Assembly: GCA_947174085.1 (NCBI GenBank)
Contig: CAMWHN010000012.1
Span: 1-19,063 of the forward strand
From: an uncultured Ruminococcus sp.
GTDB taxonomy: Bacteria > Bacillota > Clostridia > Oscillospirales > Ruminococcaceae
Length of the DNA: 19,063 bases
Direction of reading: 5' to 3'
In this document: in pieces, positions 7,697-14,466 of the stretch
Layout: every line of letters starts with the position of its first letter
Position numbering within the stretch: position 1 is the stretch's first letter
The notes under the pieces: model-generated
Seen by the model: only the letters and a program-made list of their open reading frames with translations
What the model was told of the DNA's origin: nothing
The model's database searches: none
Made by a program: the position numbers and the translations under genes

Positions 7697-8995
7697 ATGA
7701 AATCAGTATGGCAGGAAACTACGATACTTCCAACATTTCCGGAACTGAATGGTGAAATTCATGCAGATGTACTCGTGATTGGCGGCGGAATAGCAGGAAT
7801 TCTGACAGCATATTTTCTGCATCAGGCTGGTGTGAATTATCTTCTCCTCGAAAAGGAAAAAATTTGTTCGGGAACAACACAGAATACTACGGCAAAAATT
7901 ACCTGTCAGCATGGTCTGATTTATCAAAAGATCGTAAAAAATTATGGAATAGAAACAGCACAGAAATATCTGTCTGTCAATCAGAAAGCATTCAGGAAGT
8001 ATATGGAACTATGTCAGAATATCAATTGTGATTTCGAGTATCAGGATAATTATGTGTATTCTATTGATGACAGACATAAATTGGAAAACGAAATAAACGT
8101 CTTGCAGAAAATCGGCTGTCCGGTGCAGTTCTGCGAGAAATTACCACTGCCGTTTGCTGTTGCCGGAGCTGTGAAATTTCCAGACCAGGCACAGTTTCAC
8201 CCACTAAAATTTATTTCAGCAATCGCCGGAAAACTGCATATCTATGAAAATACGTTTGTCCGTGAGCTGTGTAAAAATACTGCCGTTACGGATAAGGCAA
8301 GAATCCATGCAGATAAGATCATCATCGCCACACATTTTCCGTTTCTGAATAAACACGGCAGTTATTTTCTGAAACTGTATCAGCATCGCTCTTATGTGCT
8401 GGCTCTTGAACATGCACAGGATGTACACGGTATGTATGTGGATGAAGATCACAAAGGCATGTCTTTCCGGAATCATGAAAATCTTCTTCTGATTGGCGGA
8501 GGCGGTCACAGAACGGGAAAATATGGCGGAAGCTGGACAGAACTGAGAAATTTTGCAAAAAAGTATTATCCTCATGCACAGGAGAAATATTTCTGGGCAG
8601 CACAGGACTGCATGAGCCTTGACAATATGCCGTATATCGGAGAATATTCTAAAAATACACCGAATCTGTATGTTGCATCAGGGTTCAATAAATGGGGAAT
8701 CACTGGCGCAATGGTATCTGCAATGCTTCTGTGTGACAGGGTACTGAACAGGCAGAATGCGTTTGCAGATATTTTCAGTCCATCTCGAACGATTCTCAGA
8801 TCACAGCTTTTCCTCAACGGAGTTGAGACGGCAAAGAACCTGCTTACGATTTCAGAAAAACGCTGTCCGCATCTTGGATGTGCATTGAAATGGAATCTGG
8901 AGGAACATTCCTGGGACTGTGCCTGTCATGGTTCACGCTTTTCAGAAACTGGAACAATACTGGATAATCCTGCGAATGGAAATCTGAAAATTTAA
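7697..8995 (+). CDS. FAD-dependent oxidoreductase with C-terminal Rieske [2Fe-2S] domain
   Basis: The 432-aa protein has two domains. The N-terminal DAO-type FAD domain shows DVLVIGGGIAG (24-34, dinucleotide-binding fold) and LLLEKEKICSGTTQNTTAK after it; the DAO closing strand is NLYVASGFNKWGITGAM. The C-terminal Rieske domain has C390-x-H392 (CPHLGC) and C408-x2-H411 (CACHGSRF), the complete four-ligand set, plus the two extra Cys (395 and 410) of the usual disulfide. The architecture is that of YhfW-like proteins; the substrate, probably an amine or amino acid, is unknown, and electrons would pass from FAD to the Rieske centre. The ribosome site GGAGGA precedes ATG 7697. It is cytoplasmic, with no signal peptide. 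The gene is intact, 30 bp from the start of a promoter for the next, disrupted frame. Confidence 0.9.
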   Translation: MKSVWQETTILPTFPELNGEIHADVLVIGGGIAGILTAYFLHQAGVNYLLLEKEKICSGTTQNTTAKITCQHGLIYQKIVKNYGIETAQKYLSVNQKAFRKYMELCQNINCDFEYQDNYVYSIDDRHKLENEINVLQKIGCPVQFCEKLPLPFAVAGAVKFPDQAQFHPLKFISAIAGKLHIYENTFVRELCKNTAVTDKARIHADKIIIATHFPFLNKHGSYFLKLYQHRSYVLALEHAQDVHGMYVDEDHKGMSFRNHENLLLIGGGGHRTGKYGGSWTELRNFAKKYYPHAQEKYFWAAQDCMSLDNMPYIGEYSKNTPNLYVASGFNKWGITGAMVSAMLLCDRVLNRQNAFADIFSPSRTILRSQLFLNGVETAKNLLTISEKRCPHLGCALKWNLEEHSWDCACHGSRFSETGTILDNPANGNLKI

Positions 8996-9032
8996 AATTA
9001 TCTTGTTTTGTCTGCACTCTACGAAGCATGGA

Positions 9033-9061
9033 TTGACAGATGAGAATATCTGATGTATCAT
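9033..9061 (+). promoter_or_regulatory. Sigma-A type promoter for the disrupted frame at 9089
   Basis: TTGACA (9033-9038), 17-nt spacer, TATCAT (9056-9061): one mismatch from consensus in total. It is followed by a ribosome site (GGAAAGGAG) and an ATG. Confidence 0.7.
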
Positions 9062-9088
9062 AAAAACATCCCCCGGAAAGGAGTTTTT

Positions 9089-9160
9089 ATGATGAATCAG
9101 ATCAAATATGATATTGTACTGAATGCGGACTGCAATACAGAGATATTCGTCCTGCAAAAA
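9089..9160 (+). pseudogene. 5' end of a chromosomal gene cut by the right-hand integrative element
   Basis: GGAAAGGAG precedes tandem ATGs at 9089 and 9092, giving MMNQIKYDIVLNADCNTEIF and a little more. Around 9155 the frame enters A-rich DNA and then the integrase terminator, and continues only as antisense of the integrase tail to a stop at 9241. With a near-consensus promoter and ribosome site but no plausible product, it reads as the head of a gene interrupted at the element boundary. I do not recognise the family from some 20 residues. A genuine short leader peptide is the alternative. The true element edge (att core) should lie between about 9110 and 9162. Confidence 0.5.
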
Positions 9161-9186
9161 AAGTGCGGAGCCATAAAGATCCGCAC
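9156..9186 (-). terminator. Intrinsic terminator of the integrase gene
   Basis: Read on the minus strand, GTGCGGA (9186-9180) and TCCGCAC (9169-9163) form a perfect 7-bp stem with a 10-nt loop, followed at once by seven T residues. It ends the transcript 6 nt beyond the integrase stop. Confidence 0.85.
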
Positions 9187-9191
9187 ATCGC

Positions 9192-10385
9192 TTAAAACAT
9201 TCCCATCAGAGCATTCATGCTATCACGCATGTGGTCAATAGAGCTGTGACAGTATAAGTCCATCGTAATCTGCACCTGAGAATGACCCAGAATATCGCTT
9301 AAAGTCTTGACGGGCATACCGGCTTCAATAGCCCGTGTTGCAAATGTATGCCGCAGACTGTGAAAATTGGCATGTTCAATTCCCGCAGTAGCAAGGAGAT
9401 AGTTCAGAGCGTCACGCATGGTGCTGGGTTCAACACAAGTCCCGAAGGGCATTGCAAATATATAGCCATCCGCCAGAATTGGAATGCCATAGGTCATATA
9501 TTCCTGTTGCTGGAGCTGCTGGTGCTGCATCAGTTCCATCCAGATTTTATCCGGAATCGGAATTTCACGGAAACCGCTGCTGGTCTTGACATCCCCCTCA
9601 ACAACCATGGTCATATTTTCAGAGCCGTCCAGCTCTTCACGCTCCAACTGATTGGTCTTGATACGCTGAAGCGTTCTGCTGATTTTGACAGTCTTCTTCT
9701 GATAGTTCAGATCAGTCCATTTCAGAGCACAGAGTTCACCGATTCTCAACCCTGTTGCTAAATCAAATTTGATTGCAAATCCAAGTCGGTGCAGATGAAT
9801 CACGTTTAACAGTTGAAACTGCTCCTGTACAGAAAGTACACGCATTTCTTTCTTCTGTGATTTCGGAATGATGGCATTGTCTGTGGGATTCTGCATGATC
9901 AGCCCGTTGATTTTTGCCTGCTCCATAGCCTGATGAAACATATTGTGCATATTTCTCAGAGTCTTGGAACTCAGTCCGCCTTTTCCATCTGTTCTGCCGT
10001 TCAGGTATCTGTCGTTGTAAAAATTCTGCACAATCGGCGGAGTCAGCTTCTGTATCGGTAAATCGTCAATCATCGGGATAATATGATTGTAGATATATCC
10101 CTCATAACTGATATAAGTAGACGGTCTGACCATGATGTGAGCATAGTTATGTAGCCATTCAATGAGCCAGTCCTTTACCAGCACCTTTGTTGGGGTAACG
10201 TAAACACCCTGCTGTTTCTGATAAAAAATCGTATGTAGTTTATCAGCGACTTCCTTCTTGGTCTTGCCGTAGACAGAACGCTGAATCTGCTTTCCTTCTT
10301 CGTTCACACCGTCTGTGTAACGTCCCTCCCATGTACCGTTGGAACGTCTGCGGATAGAACCTTCATTATTGCCTTTCTTAGCCAT
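9192..10385 (-). CDS. int: Tyrosine recombinase / integrase of an integrative element
   Basis: The 397-aa site-specific recombinase integrates and excises the element. It has three parts: an N-terminal arm-binding domain (GSIRRRSNGTWEGRY, residues 9-23, and GKTKKEVADKL), a SAM-like core-binding domain (about 65-175), and the catalytic domain with R213 (TGLRIGE), H342-x2-R345 (HSLRHT), H368 (LGH) and nucleophile Y378 (DLYCH). All canonical residues are present, so it should be active. I start at ATG 10385 because GGAGGTG lies 5 nt upstream; a 26-residue longer frame begins inside the excisionase and has no ribosome site. It follows the excisionase by about 20 bp in one operon and ends in a perfect terminator at the element edge. 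Tn916-like Int is the nearest familiar type. Confidence 0.95.
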   Translation of the reverse strand: MAKKGNNEGSIRRRSNGTWEGRYTDGVNEEGKQIQRSVYGKTKKEVADKLHTIFYQKQQGVYVTPTKVLVKDWLIEWLHNYAHIMVRPSTYISYEGYIYNHIIPMIDDLPIQKLTPPIVQNFYNDRYLNGRTDGKGGLSSKTLRNMHNMFHQAMEQAKINGLIMQNPTDNAIIPKSQKKEMRVLSVQEQFQLLNVIHLHRLGFAIKFDLATGLRIGELCALKWTDLNYQKKTVKISRTLQRIKTNQLEREELDGSENMTMVVEGDVKTSSGFREIPIPDKIWMELMQHQQLQQQEYMTYGIPILADGYIFAMPFGTCVEPSTMRDALNYLLATAGIEHANFHSLRHTFATRAIEAGMPVKTLSDILGHSQVQITMDLYCHSSIDHMRDSMNALMGMF

Positions 10386-10404
10386 AAAAAACACCTCCAA
10401 AAAA

Positions 10405-10623
10405 TTAAAGAATTTCTCCGCTGGCATTCTGAATCCATTCGAGAAAATGTTCCTTCGTGACAATGCGGCGTTTACCGATTTTCAAAACAGGAAAATCTCT
10501 TGCGTTCATGACCTGATATGCACAGGAGAGCGAGATATTCAGATATCCCGCTACATCCTTTGCATTCAGTGTCAGCGGCAGTTCATCATTACTTTTGAAT
10601 TCGGGGAATTTGTTTTCGGTCAT
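10405..10623 (-). CDS. xis: Excisionase-family DNA-binding protein (HTH_17)
   Basis: The 72-aa protein has the MerR-like winged helix of excisionases: LTLNAKDVAGYLNISLSCAY, then PVLKIGKRRIVTKEHFLEWI. It would bend attachment-site DNA and bias the integrase toward excision. It starts at ATG 10623 after AAAGGTGG and lies directly upstream of the integrase in the same direction. The ribosome site can pair with CCACCT 22 nt upstream, so its translation may be controlled (see findings). Confidence 0.88.
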   Translation of the reverse strand: MTENKFPEFKSNDELPLTLNAKDVAGYLNISLSCAYQVMNARDFPVLKIGKRRIVTKEHFLEWIQNASGEIL

Positions 10624-10630
10624 ACGAAAC

Positions 10631-10664
10631 CCACCTTTCTATTCTTTATCATATAGTTAGGTGG
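10631..10664 (-). promoter_or_regulatory. Possible hairpin masking the xis ribosome site
   Basis: On the minus strand CCACCT (10664-10659) can pair with AGGTGG (10636-10631), the excisionase Shine-Dalgarno, across a 22-nt AT-rich loop. The pairing is visible; regulation is inference. Confidence 0.35.
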
Positions 10665-10694
10665 ATTTTATTTTATTACTTCTGGATTTCTAGT

Positions 10695-11702
10695 TTAAAT
10701 TTCACCACAGAAGCATTCATCATATCCATCATCGAACATATCGGAGGAATACAGGTAATCCTCGATTTCGTCGTAAGTATAGCCAAGGTGGAGGAGATGG
10801 AGAACCGTATTTTTTGTGACATTAAAATAGCTGCACAGATCAATCAGATATTCGTATTCCTCATTGTCTATAATGTCGAATTCATCTTCTTCCTCCATAT
10901 CGAAGTCATCCTCTTCATTGTCCCACCCGGCAATATCGCTGAGAGAGTATTTAAGCCGTGAGTTGAATCTTGACGGCATGACGAATGGGACACGGAACTG
11001 GTCACGGGTGAGTTTACCGTCAGGCGTGATTCTGAGAATATCTCCTTCGTCCGCCTCAATCACCTCATAATGCAGACTGCGGAGAGGAGAGTGCTTTAAA
11101 GCTGTAGCCATGATGCTGGACGTAGAAGTATAGACATAGAGATTCAGCTCTGGAAAGTAAATCAGGTTCAGCGGAGAATTGCCTTTGACGAACCACAGAG
11201 TATTTGTTTCATCGAGAATCGTGAAGGTGAAGTTTCCTCTGACATCCTCAGCCATGCTGCGAAGCGTGTCGAAATTCAGAGCTTTCTTGGCTTCAATCAG
11301 CTGAACAGCGATATAGCTGTCAGTTTCAATATTTGTTTCGGGGAGCTGCTTGATTTTGCGGAGTTCCAGGTCATTGCTCAGTACACCATTATGGGCAAGA
11401 GCGAATTCCTTATCGGCATGTCCTCTGAACGGATGGTTGTTCTGATTGAATTCCTGACTGCCCTGTGTTGTGTAACGAGTGTGACCCATGACTGCTGATG
11501 TATCTTTGGGTAGCTTGAACTTCATCTTATGGGCGGGTCTGGGGCGTTTGTAGATGGTCAGCCGGTCTCCTTTCATGTAAGAGATTCCACTTGCGTGGTC
11601 GCCTCTGACCTCAGATGCGTTGGCAAGAGCCTGTACGAGTTTCTGTAAAGCTTTGAGCGGGATTCTTTTCCCGCAGTCTAAAAATCCGAATAATGCACAC
11701 AT
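10695..11702 (-). CDS. Class II glutamine amidotransferase-like protein
   Basis: The 335-aa protein carries an Ntn-type glutaminase domain. Cys2 would become the N-terminal nucleophile after Met removal (MCALFGF). Other marks are RGDHASGI (33-40), GHTRYTTQG (73-81), HNG (104-106) and ETDS (126-129), all as in GATase class II enzymes that hydrolyse glutamine to release ammonia. No synthetase domain follows. Instead the last 75 residues are strongly acidic (about 261-285) and end in FCGEI. Its start lies 2 nt after the amidoligase stop, with GAGGAGG inside the amidoligase end, so the two are translationally coupled. The family pairing suggests that it supplies or removes an amide group in the chemistry of the amidoligases. 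YafJ-like function is the alternative. The partner and substrate are unknown. Confidence 0.85.
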   Translation of the reverse strand: MCALFGFLDCGKRIPLKALQKLVQALANASEVRGDHASGISYMKGDRLTIYKRPRPAHKMKFKLPKDTSAVMGHTRYTTQGSQEFNQNNHPFRGHADKEFALAHNGVLSNDLELRKIKQLPETNIETDSYIAVQLIEAKKALNFDTLRSMAEDVRGNFTFTILDETNTLWFVKGNSPLNLIYFPELNLYVYTSTSSIMATALKHSPLRSLHYEVIEADEGDILRITPDGKLTRDQFRVPFVMPSRFNSRLKYSLSDIAGWDNEEDDFDMEEEDEFDIIDNEEYEYLIDLCSYFNVTKNTVLHLLHLGYTYDEIEDYLYSSDMFDDGYDECFCGEI

Positions 11703-11704
11703 AA

Positions 11705-12796
11705 TTAGATATCCTCCTCGTCATTGATTTCTTCGTTAATATACAGTCGTCTTTCTTTCAGATACTGAATCAGCTGTGGTTCCGTGATTCTGCTGACAAA
11801 TTCAGACCAGGAAAGAGCCTGTAAATCATCATCATCCAGAGCCATAGCTGTTTCACAGATTTTATCCACTAGTTGCAAGGTTGCATACAGCGTGTTCAGC
11901 TTCAGTGTACCACGGAACAGCCGAAATTCGATGGTATGGCGATTGCACAGATTGATGGCATAATATCTGCCGTAATAGCTTTTCGCCTTGTCCAGAATTG
12001 CCTTCGGTGTGGGTTCATAGCCAAATCGGGCAGCCCAGCGGTTCAGCGAATTTTCTGTACGGCGGCTGAACTTGACCAGTTCCAGCCAGTGATGTTCTAC
12101 GAAATACAGGATTCTGGAGATTGTCTCATCCTGTTCTGTTTCATCTTCACCCAGGCTGTCACGGCTGACATGTACATGGAGTCCACAGGTGGATGTCTGA
12201 TGTGAGCGGTAGCCCATACGGACAGCAGCTCTCAGAATTTCCTCCCAGTTGAGACTGTTCAGATGATATTCCAGAGTCATCGGATGGGTGACAATCTCCA
12301 TTCCGTCATCGATGCTGCTGTCTGACTTGATGTAAATGTGCTTTTTGTTGTCATTTGCGATATCAAGAATCTCCCAGGCATTATCCGAGTCTTTACCGCC
12401 TCTGTCGATTTCCAGTTCAACTCCCAGAAACCGCTTGCCCTTGCCATAGAAAATCGGCTCCGGCTTATATGAGTACTGACGGATGACATGAGTCTTCTCG
12501 TGATAGCACTGGCTGCAATAATAGCTGTCATCGTACTCGTAAACATCGTCTCTGTGGATCAGATCATCGCATTCATCACAATGAACGTAATATTCATGGA
12601 TGCAGGATTCACAAAGACAGTGGTCATAATCCTGTCCGTAAACATCGCTGTTATAGATCAGATCACCGCAGCATTCGCATGTGGAGCATTCATTCTCCTC
12701 GCATTCGCTGCATACGGGGTCATCGCCCACACAGGAATAGTAGTCATTCAGAATTGACTCTCCACAGCAGGCACAAGTGATTCTTTCTTCTTCCAT
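11705..12796 (-). CDS. Zinc-ribbon amidoligase, second copy
   Basis: The 363-aa protein has two parts. Residues 8-97 hold three tandem zinc ribbons, each CxxC...CxxC: C8/C11 with C29/C32, C40/C43 with C62/C65, C73/C76 with C94/C97. Residues about 120-315 form the Amidoligase_2 domain (glutamine-synthetase-like fold): FLGVELEID (123-131), KSDSSIDDGMEIVTHPMT (157-174), TCGLHVHVS (203-211) and HTIEFRLFRGT (287-297). These supply the metal- and ATP-binding Glu, His and Arg of ATP-dependent amide ligases. I start at ATG 12796, 8 nt after GGGAG, rather than a frame 30 codons longer; this gives exactly the length of its upstream paralogue. It is coupled to the GATase downstream. The substrate is unknown. 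Confidence 0.9.
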   Translation of the reverse strand: MEEERITCACCGESILNDYYSCVGDDPVCSECEENECSTCECCGDLIYNSDVYGQDYDHCLCESCIHEYYVHCDECDDLIHRDDVYEYDDSYYCSQCYHEKTHVIRQYSYKPEPIFYGKGKRFLGVELEIDRGGKDSDNAWEILDIANDNKKHIYIKSDSSIDDGMEIVTHPMTLEYHLNSLNWEEILRAAVRMGYRSHQTSTCGLHVHVSRDSLGEDETEQDETISRILYFVEHHWLELVKFSRRTENSLNRWAARFGYEPTPKAILDKAKSYYGRYYAINLCNRHTIEFRLFRGTLKLNTLYATLQLVDKICETAMALDDDDLQALSWSEFVSRITEPQLIQYLKERRLYINEEINDEEDI

Positions 12797-12824
12797 TGAA
12801 AATTCTCCCTTCGGAATATAGTTA

Positions 12825-12846
12825 CCCTGCCAGATCTCCAGCAGGG
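12825..12846 (-). promoter_or_regulatory. Intergenic hairpin C before the second amidoligase
   Basis: CCCTGC (12825-12830) pairs with GCAGGG (12841-12846) around a 10-nt loop in the 58-bp gap between the two amidoligases. No T run follows on the minus strand, so it is not a terminator. It shares CTGCC/GGCAG-type sequence with hairpins A and B. Confidence 0.5.
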
Positions 12847-12854
12847 TTGTTGGC

Positions 12855-13946
12855 TTATAAATCTTCTTCGGTTTCGACAGCATCATTTACATAGAGCTGT
12901 CTACGTTTCAGGTAGTTAATCAGCTCAGTATCTTTGATTGTGCTGACAAAATCAGACCATGAAAAGCTCCCCAGTTCACTTTCAGTCAGGTTGTAGGCAA
13001 GAAAGCAGATTCTGTCCACCAGCTGAAGCGTAGCATAGAGCGTTTCCAGATTCAGCGTACCACGGAACAGCCGGAATTCGATGGTATGACGGTTGCAGAG
13101 ATTCACCGCACTATATCTGCTGTGGTTGCATTTGGCTTTGTTCAGCAGCTTTTGTGAGTCTGATTCATATCCGTAGCGGTCAGCCCAACGGCGAAGGCTG
13201 TACTTGTTTCTTCTGGAAAACTTTACCAGTTCATTCCAGTGCGTTTCCACAAAACACAGAATTCTGGAAATTGACAAATCCTGAGAATGCTCAGTATCTC
13301 CAAAATAACTTCTGTTGACATGGATGTGCAGACCACATGTTGTAGTCTGATGTGAACGATAGCCGAGTTGTACAGCTTTTCTGAGTACATCCTCCCAGCA
13401 GAAGTCGTTCATGTGATATTCCAGTGTCATCGGGTGAGTGACGATTTCAAAGCCCTCTTCAAGACTCCCGTCGCTTTTGATGTAGACATGCTCATCGTCA
13501 TAGTTTGCCTCTTCCACGATTTCAAGAGCTTTGTTATCATCATAACCGCCTTCGTCAACTTCCAGCTCTACTCCCAGAAACAGGTCGCCTTTCCCGTAAA
13601 AGACAGGCTCAGGCTTATAGGCGTACTCACGGATCGTATGATTCTTGCGGGTATAGCAGTCATAGCAGAAATCCATGTCACGATAAGTATAGATATCATC
13701 ACGATGCAGCAGAATACCACAGTGTTCGCAGTGATAATAATCATTTTCGTAACATGTCCGGCAGACGTAGTGCCCGTCTTCTGTAATTGCCTGGCTGTCG
13801 TAGATCAGCTCATCGCAATCCTGACAATATCCACATTCGCTTCTTCTGCAATCTTCACATACAATATCATCGCCGACCCACGAATAATTATCATCTTCGA
13901 TAGCACATCCGCAGCAGTCGCAGATTCTTACATCTTCTTCGTCCAT
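12855..13946 (-). CDS. Zinc-ribbon amidoligase, first copy
   Basis: This is a paralogue of the next gene, also 363 aa, alignable almost without gaps. The three zinc ribbons are intact (C9/C12 with C30/C33, C41/C44 with C62/C65, C73/C76 with C94/C97). The amidoligase core reads FLGVELEVD (123-131), KSDGSLEEGFEIVTHPMT (157-174), TCGLHIHVN (203-211), VNLCNRHTIE and FRLFRGT. The predicted role is ATP-dependent formation of an amide bond, by family. The linker with KPEPVFYGKG before the core is shared with the other copy. The ribbons differ more between copies than the core does, suggesting different targets for a shared chemistry (inference). AGGAGG precedes ATG 13946. A 9-bp hairpin lies between it and the DUF960 gene upstream. 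Confidence 0.9.
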   Translation of the reverse strand: MDEEDVRICDCCGCAIEDDNYSWVGDDIVCEDCRRSECGYCQDCDELIYDSQAITEDGHYVCRTCYENDYYHCEHCGILLHRDDIYTYRDMDFCYDCYTRKNHTIREYAYKPEPVFYGKGDLFLGVELEVDEGGYDDNKALEIVEEANYDDEHVYIKSDGSLEEGFEIVTHPMTLEYHMNDFCWEDVLRKAVQLGYRSHQTTTCGLHIHVNRSYFGDTEHSQDLSISRILCFVETHWNELVKFSRRNKYSLRRWADRYGYESDSQKLLNKAKCNHSRYSAVNLCNRHTIEFRLFRGTLNLETLYATLQLVDRICFLAYNLTESELGSFSWSDFVSTIKDTELINYLKRRQLYVNDAVETEEDL

Positions 13947-13975
13947 TATTAATACCTCCTCTGGACATAAAAATT

Positions 13976-13999
13976 GCCCCTGCCAATGACGGCAGGGGC
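13976..13999 (-). terminator. Hairpin B, possible attenuator before the first amidoligase
   Basis: GCCCCTGCC (13976-13984) and GGCAGGGGC (13991-13999) form a perfect 9-bp GC-rich stem with an AATGAC loop. On the minus strand it is followed by AATTTTTA, so it resembles a weak or regulated terminator between DUF960 and the amidoligases. Confidence 0.6.
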
Positions 14000-14024
14000 T
14001 TGTTTATTCGGATATTCGGTTGAT

Positions 14025-14312
14025 TCAATACTCTTCCGCAAGCAGCATGGTCGAGTATTCTTCGCTGTCAATCACATAGACCTTTGCCGTGACAGCTTTC
14101 AGTGTCGGAATGAAGTAATTCATTTTGTACTCCGGCTGCTCAGATTTGTGAACGATATGTTGCATACTTCCGATATCATTCAGCTCAAAAACATGAAAGT
14201 AATCCCGATTGTCTTCTGGCAGTCGATCGATACAGTTCCACATAAACATCTGAAGTTCAAACGGAATAGTTTCATTCACACCTTTTGTCAGATAACGCTG
14301 ATTGTCAAACAT
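14025..14312 (-). CDS. DUF960 family protein
   Basis: The 95-aa protein matches DUF960: MFDNQRYLTKGV at the start, IPFELQMFMWNCIDRL, FHVFELND, HKSEQPEYKMNY and the family ending VYVIDSEEYSTMLLAEEY (broken by few changes elsewhere). The family is widespread on Firmicutes plasmids and integrative elements and has no known function. It is acidic, soluble and small. AAAGGAGG precedes the ATG. It heads the cassette with the two amidoligases and the GATase, so it could be a partner, regulator or substrate of the amide-forming enzymes; that is inference only. Confidence 0.85.
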   Translation of the reverse strand: MFDNQRYLTKGVNETIPFELQMFMWNCIDRLPEDNRDYFHVFELNDIGSMQHIVHKSEQPEYKMNYFIPTLKAVTAKVYVIDSEEYSTMLLAEEY

Positions 14313-14352
14313 GGCTTTTTCCTCCTTTCCTGCGGATTTACTAGGTACCTAT

Positions 14353-14378
14353 GCTCCTGCCAAAATTATTGGCAGAGC
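14353..14378 (-). promoter_or_regulatory. Hairpin A in the DUF960 leader
   Basis: GCTC-C-TGCCA (14353-14362) pairs with TGGCA-GAGC (14370-14378) with one bulged C. It lies in the 5' leader of the DUF960 gene and belongs to the same CTGCC/GGCAG set as hairpins B and C. Confidence 0.45.
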
Positions 14379-14396
14379 TTACCATAGCACCTCAAT

Positions 14397-14427
14397 AATA
14401 TACAATTGAAAATTCCGATATTGACAA
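14397..14427 (-). promoter_or_regulatory. Weak promoter candidate for the DUF960-amidoligase cassette
   Basis: On the minus strand TTGTCA (14427-14422) and TATATT (14402-14397) are separated by 19 nt, longer than ideal. Its position after the ATPase terminator and before hairpin A supports a separate promoter, but the match is modest. Confidence 0.35.
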
Positions 14428-14431
14428 GAAA

Positions 14432-14458
14432 TCCGCTCCGGTATTACACCAAAGCGGA
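14432..14458 (-). terminator. Stem-loop after the HerA/VirB4-like ATPase gene
   Basis: On the minus strand TCCGCTTTGG pairs with CCGGAGCGGA (10 bp with two G-U pairs) around a 7-nt loop, then TTTCTTGTC. It begins 9 nt past the ATPase stop. The T tract is imperfect. Confidence 0.6.
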
Positions 14459-14466
14459 CAAGGGGA

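Noticed and set aside
11873..12205. Ferredoxin-like or LIM-only interpretation of the Cys-rich genes
   Set aside because: The cysteines are arranged as CxxC pairs 17-18 residues apart, without iron-sulfur spacing, and are fused to a clear amidoligase core.
13368..13952. 194-aa plus-strand frame over the first amidoligase
   Set aside because: It is an antisense shadow of the zinc-ribbon and core codons; no ribosome site or family features.
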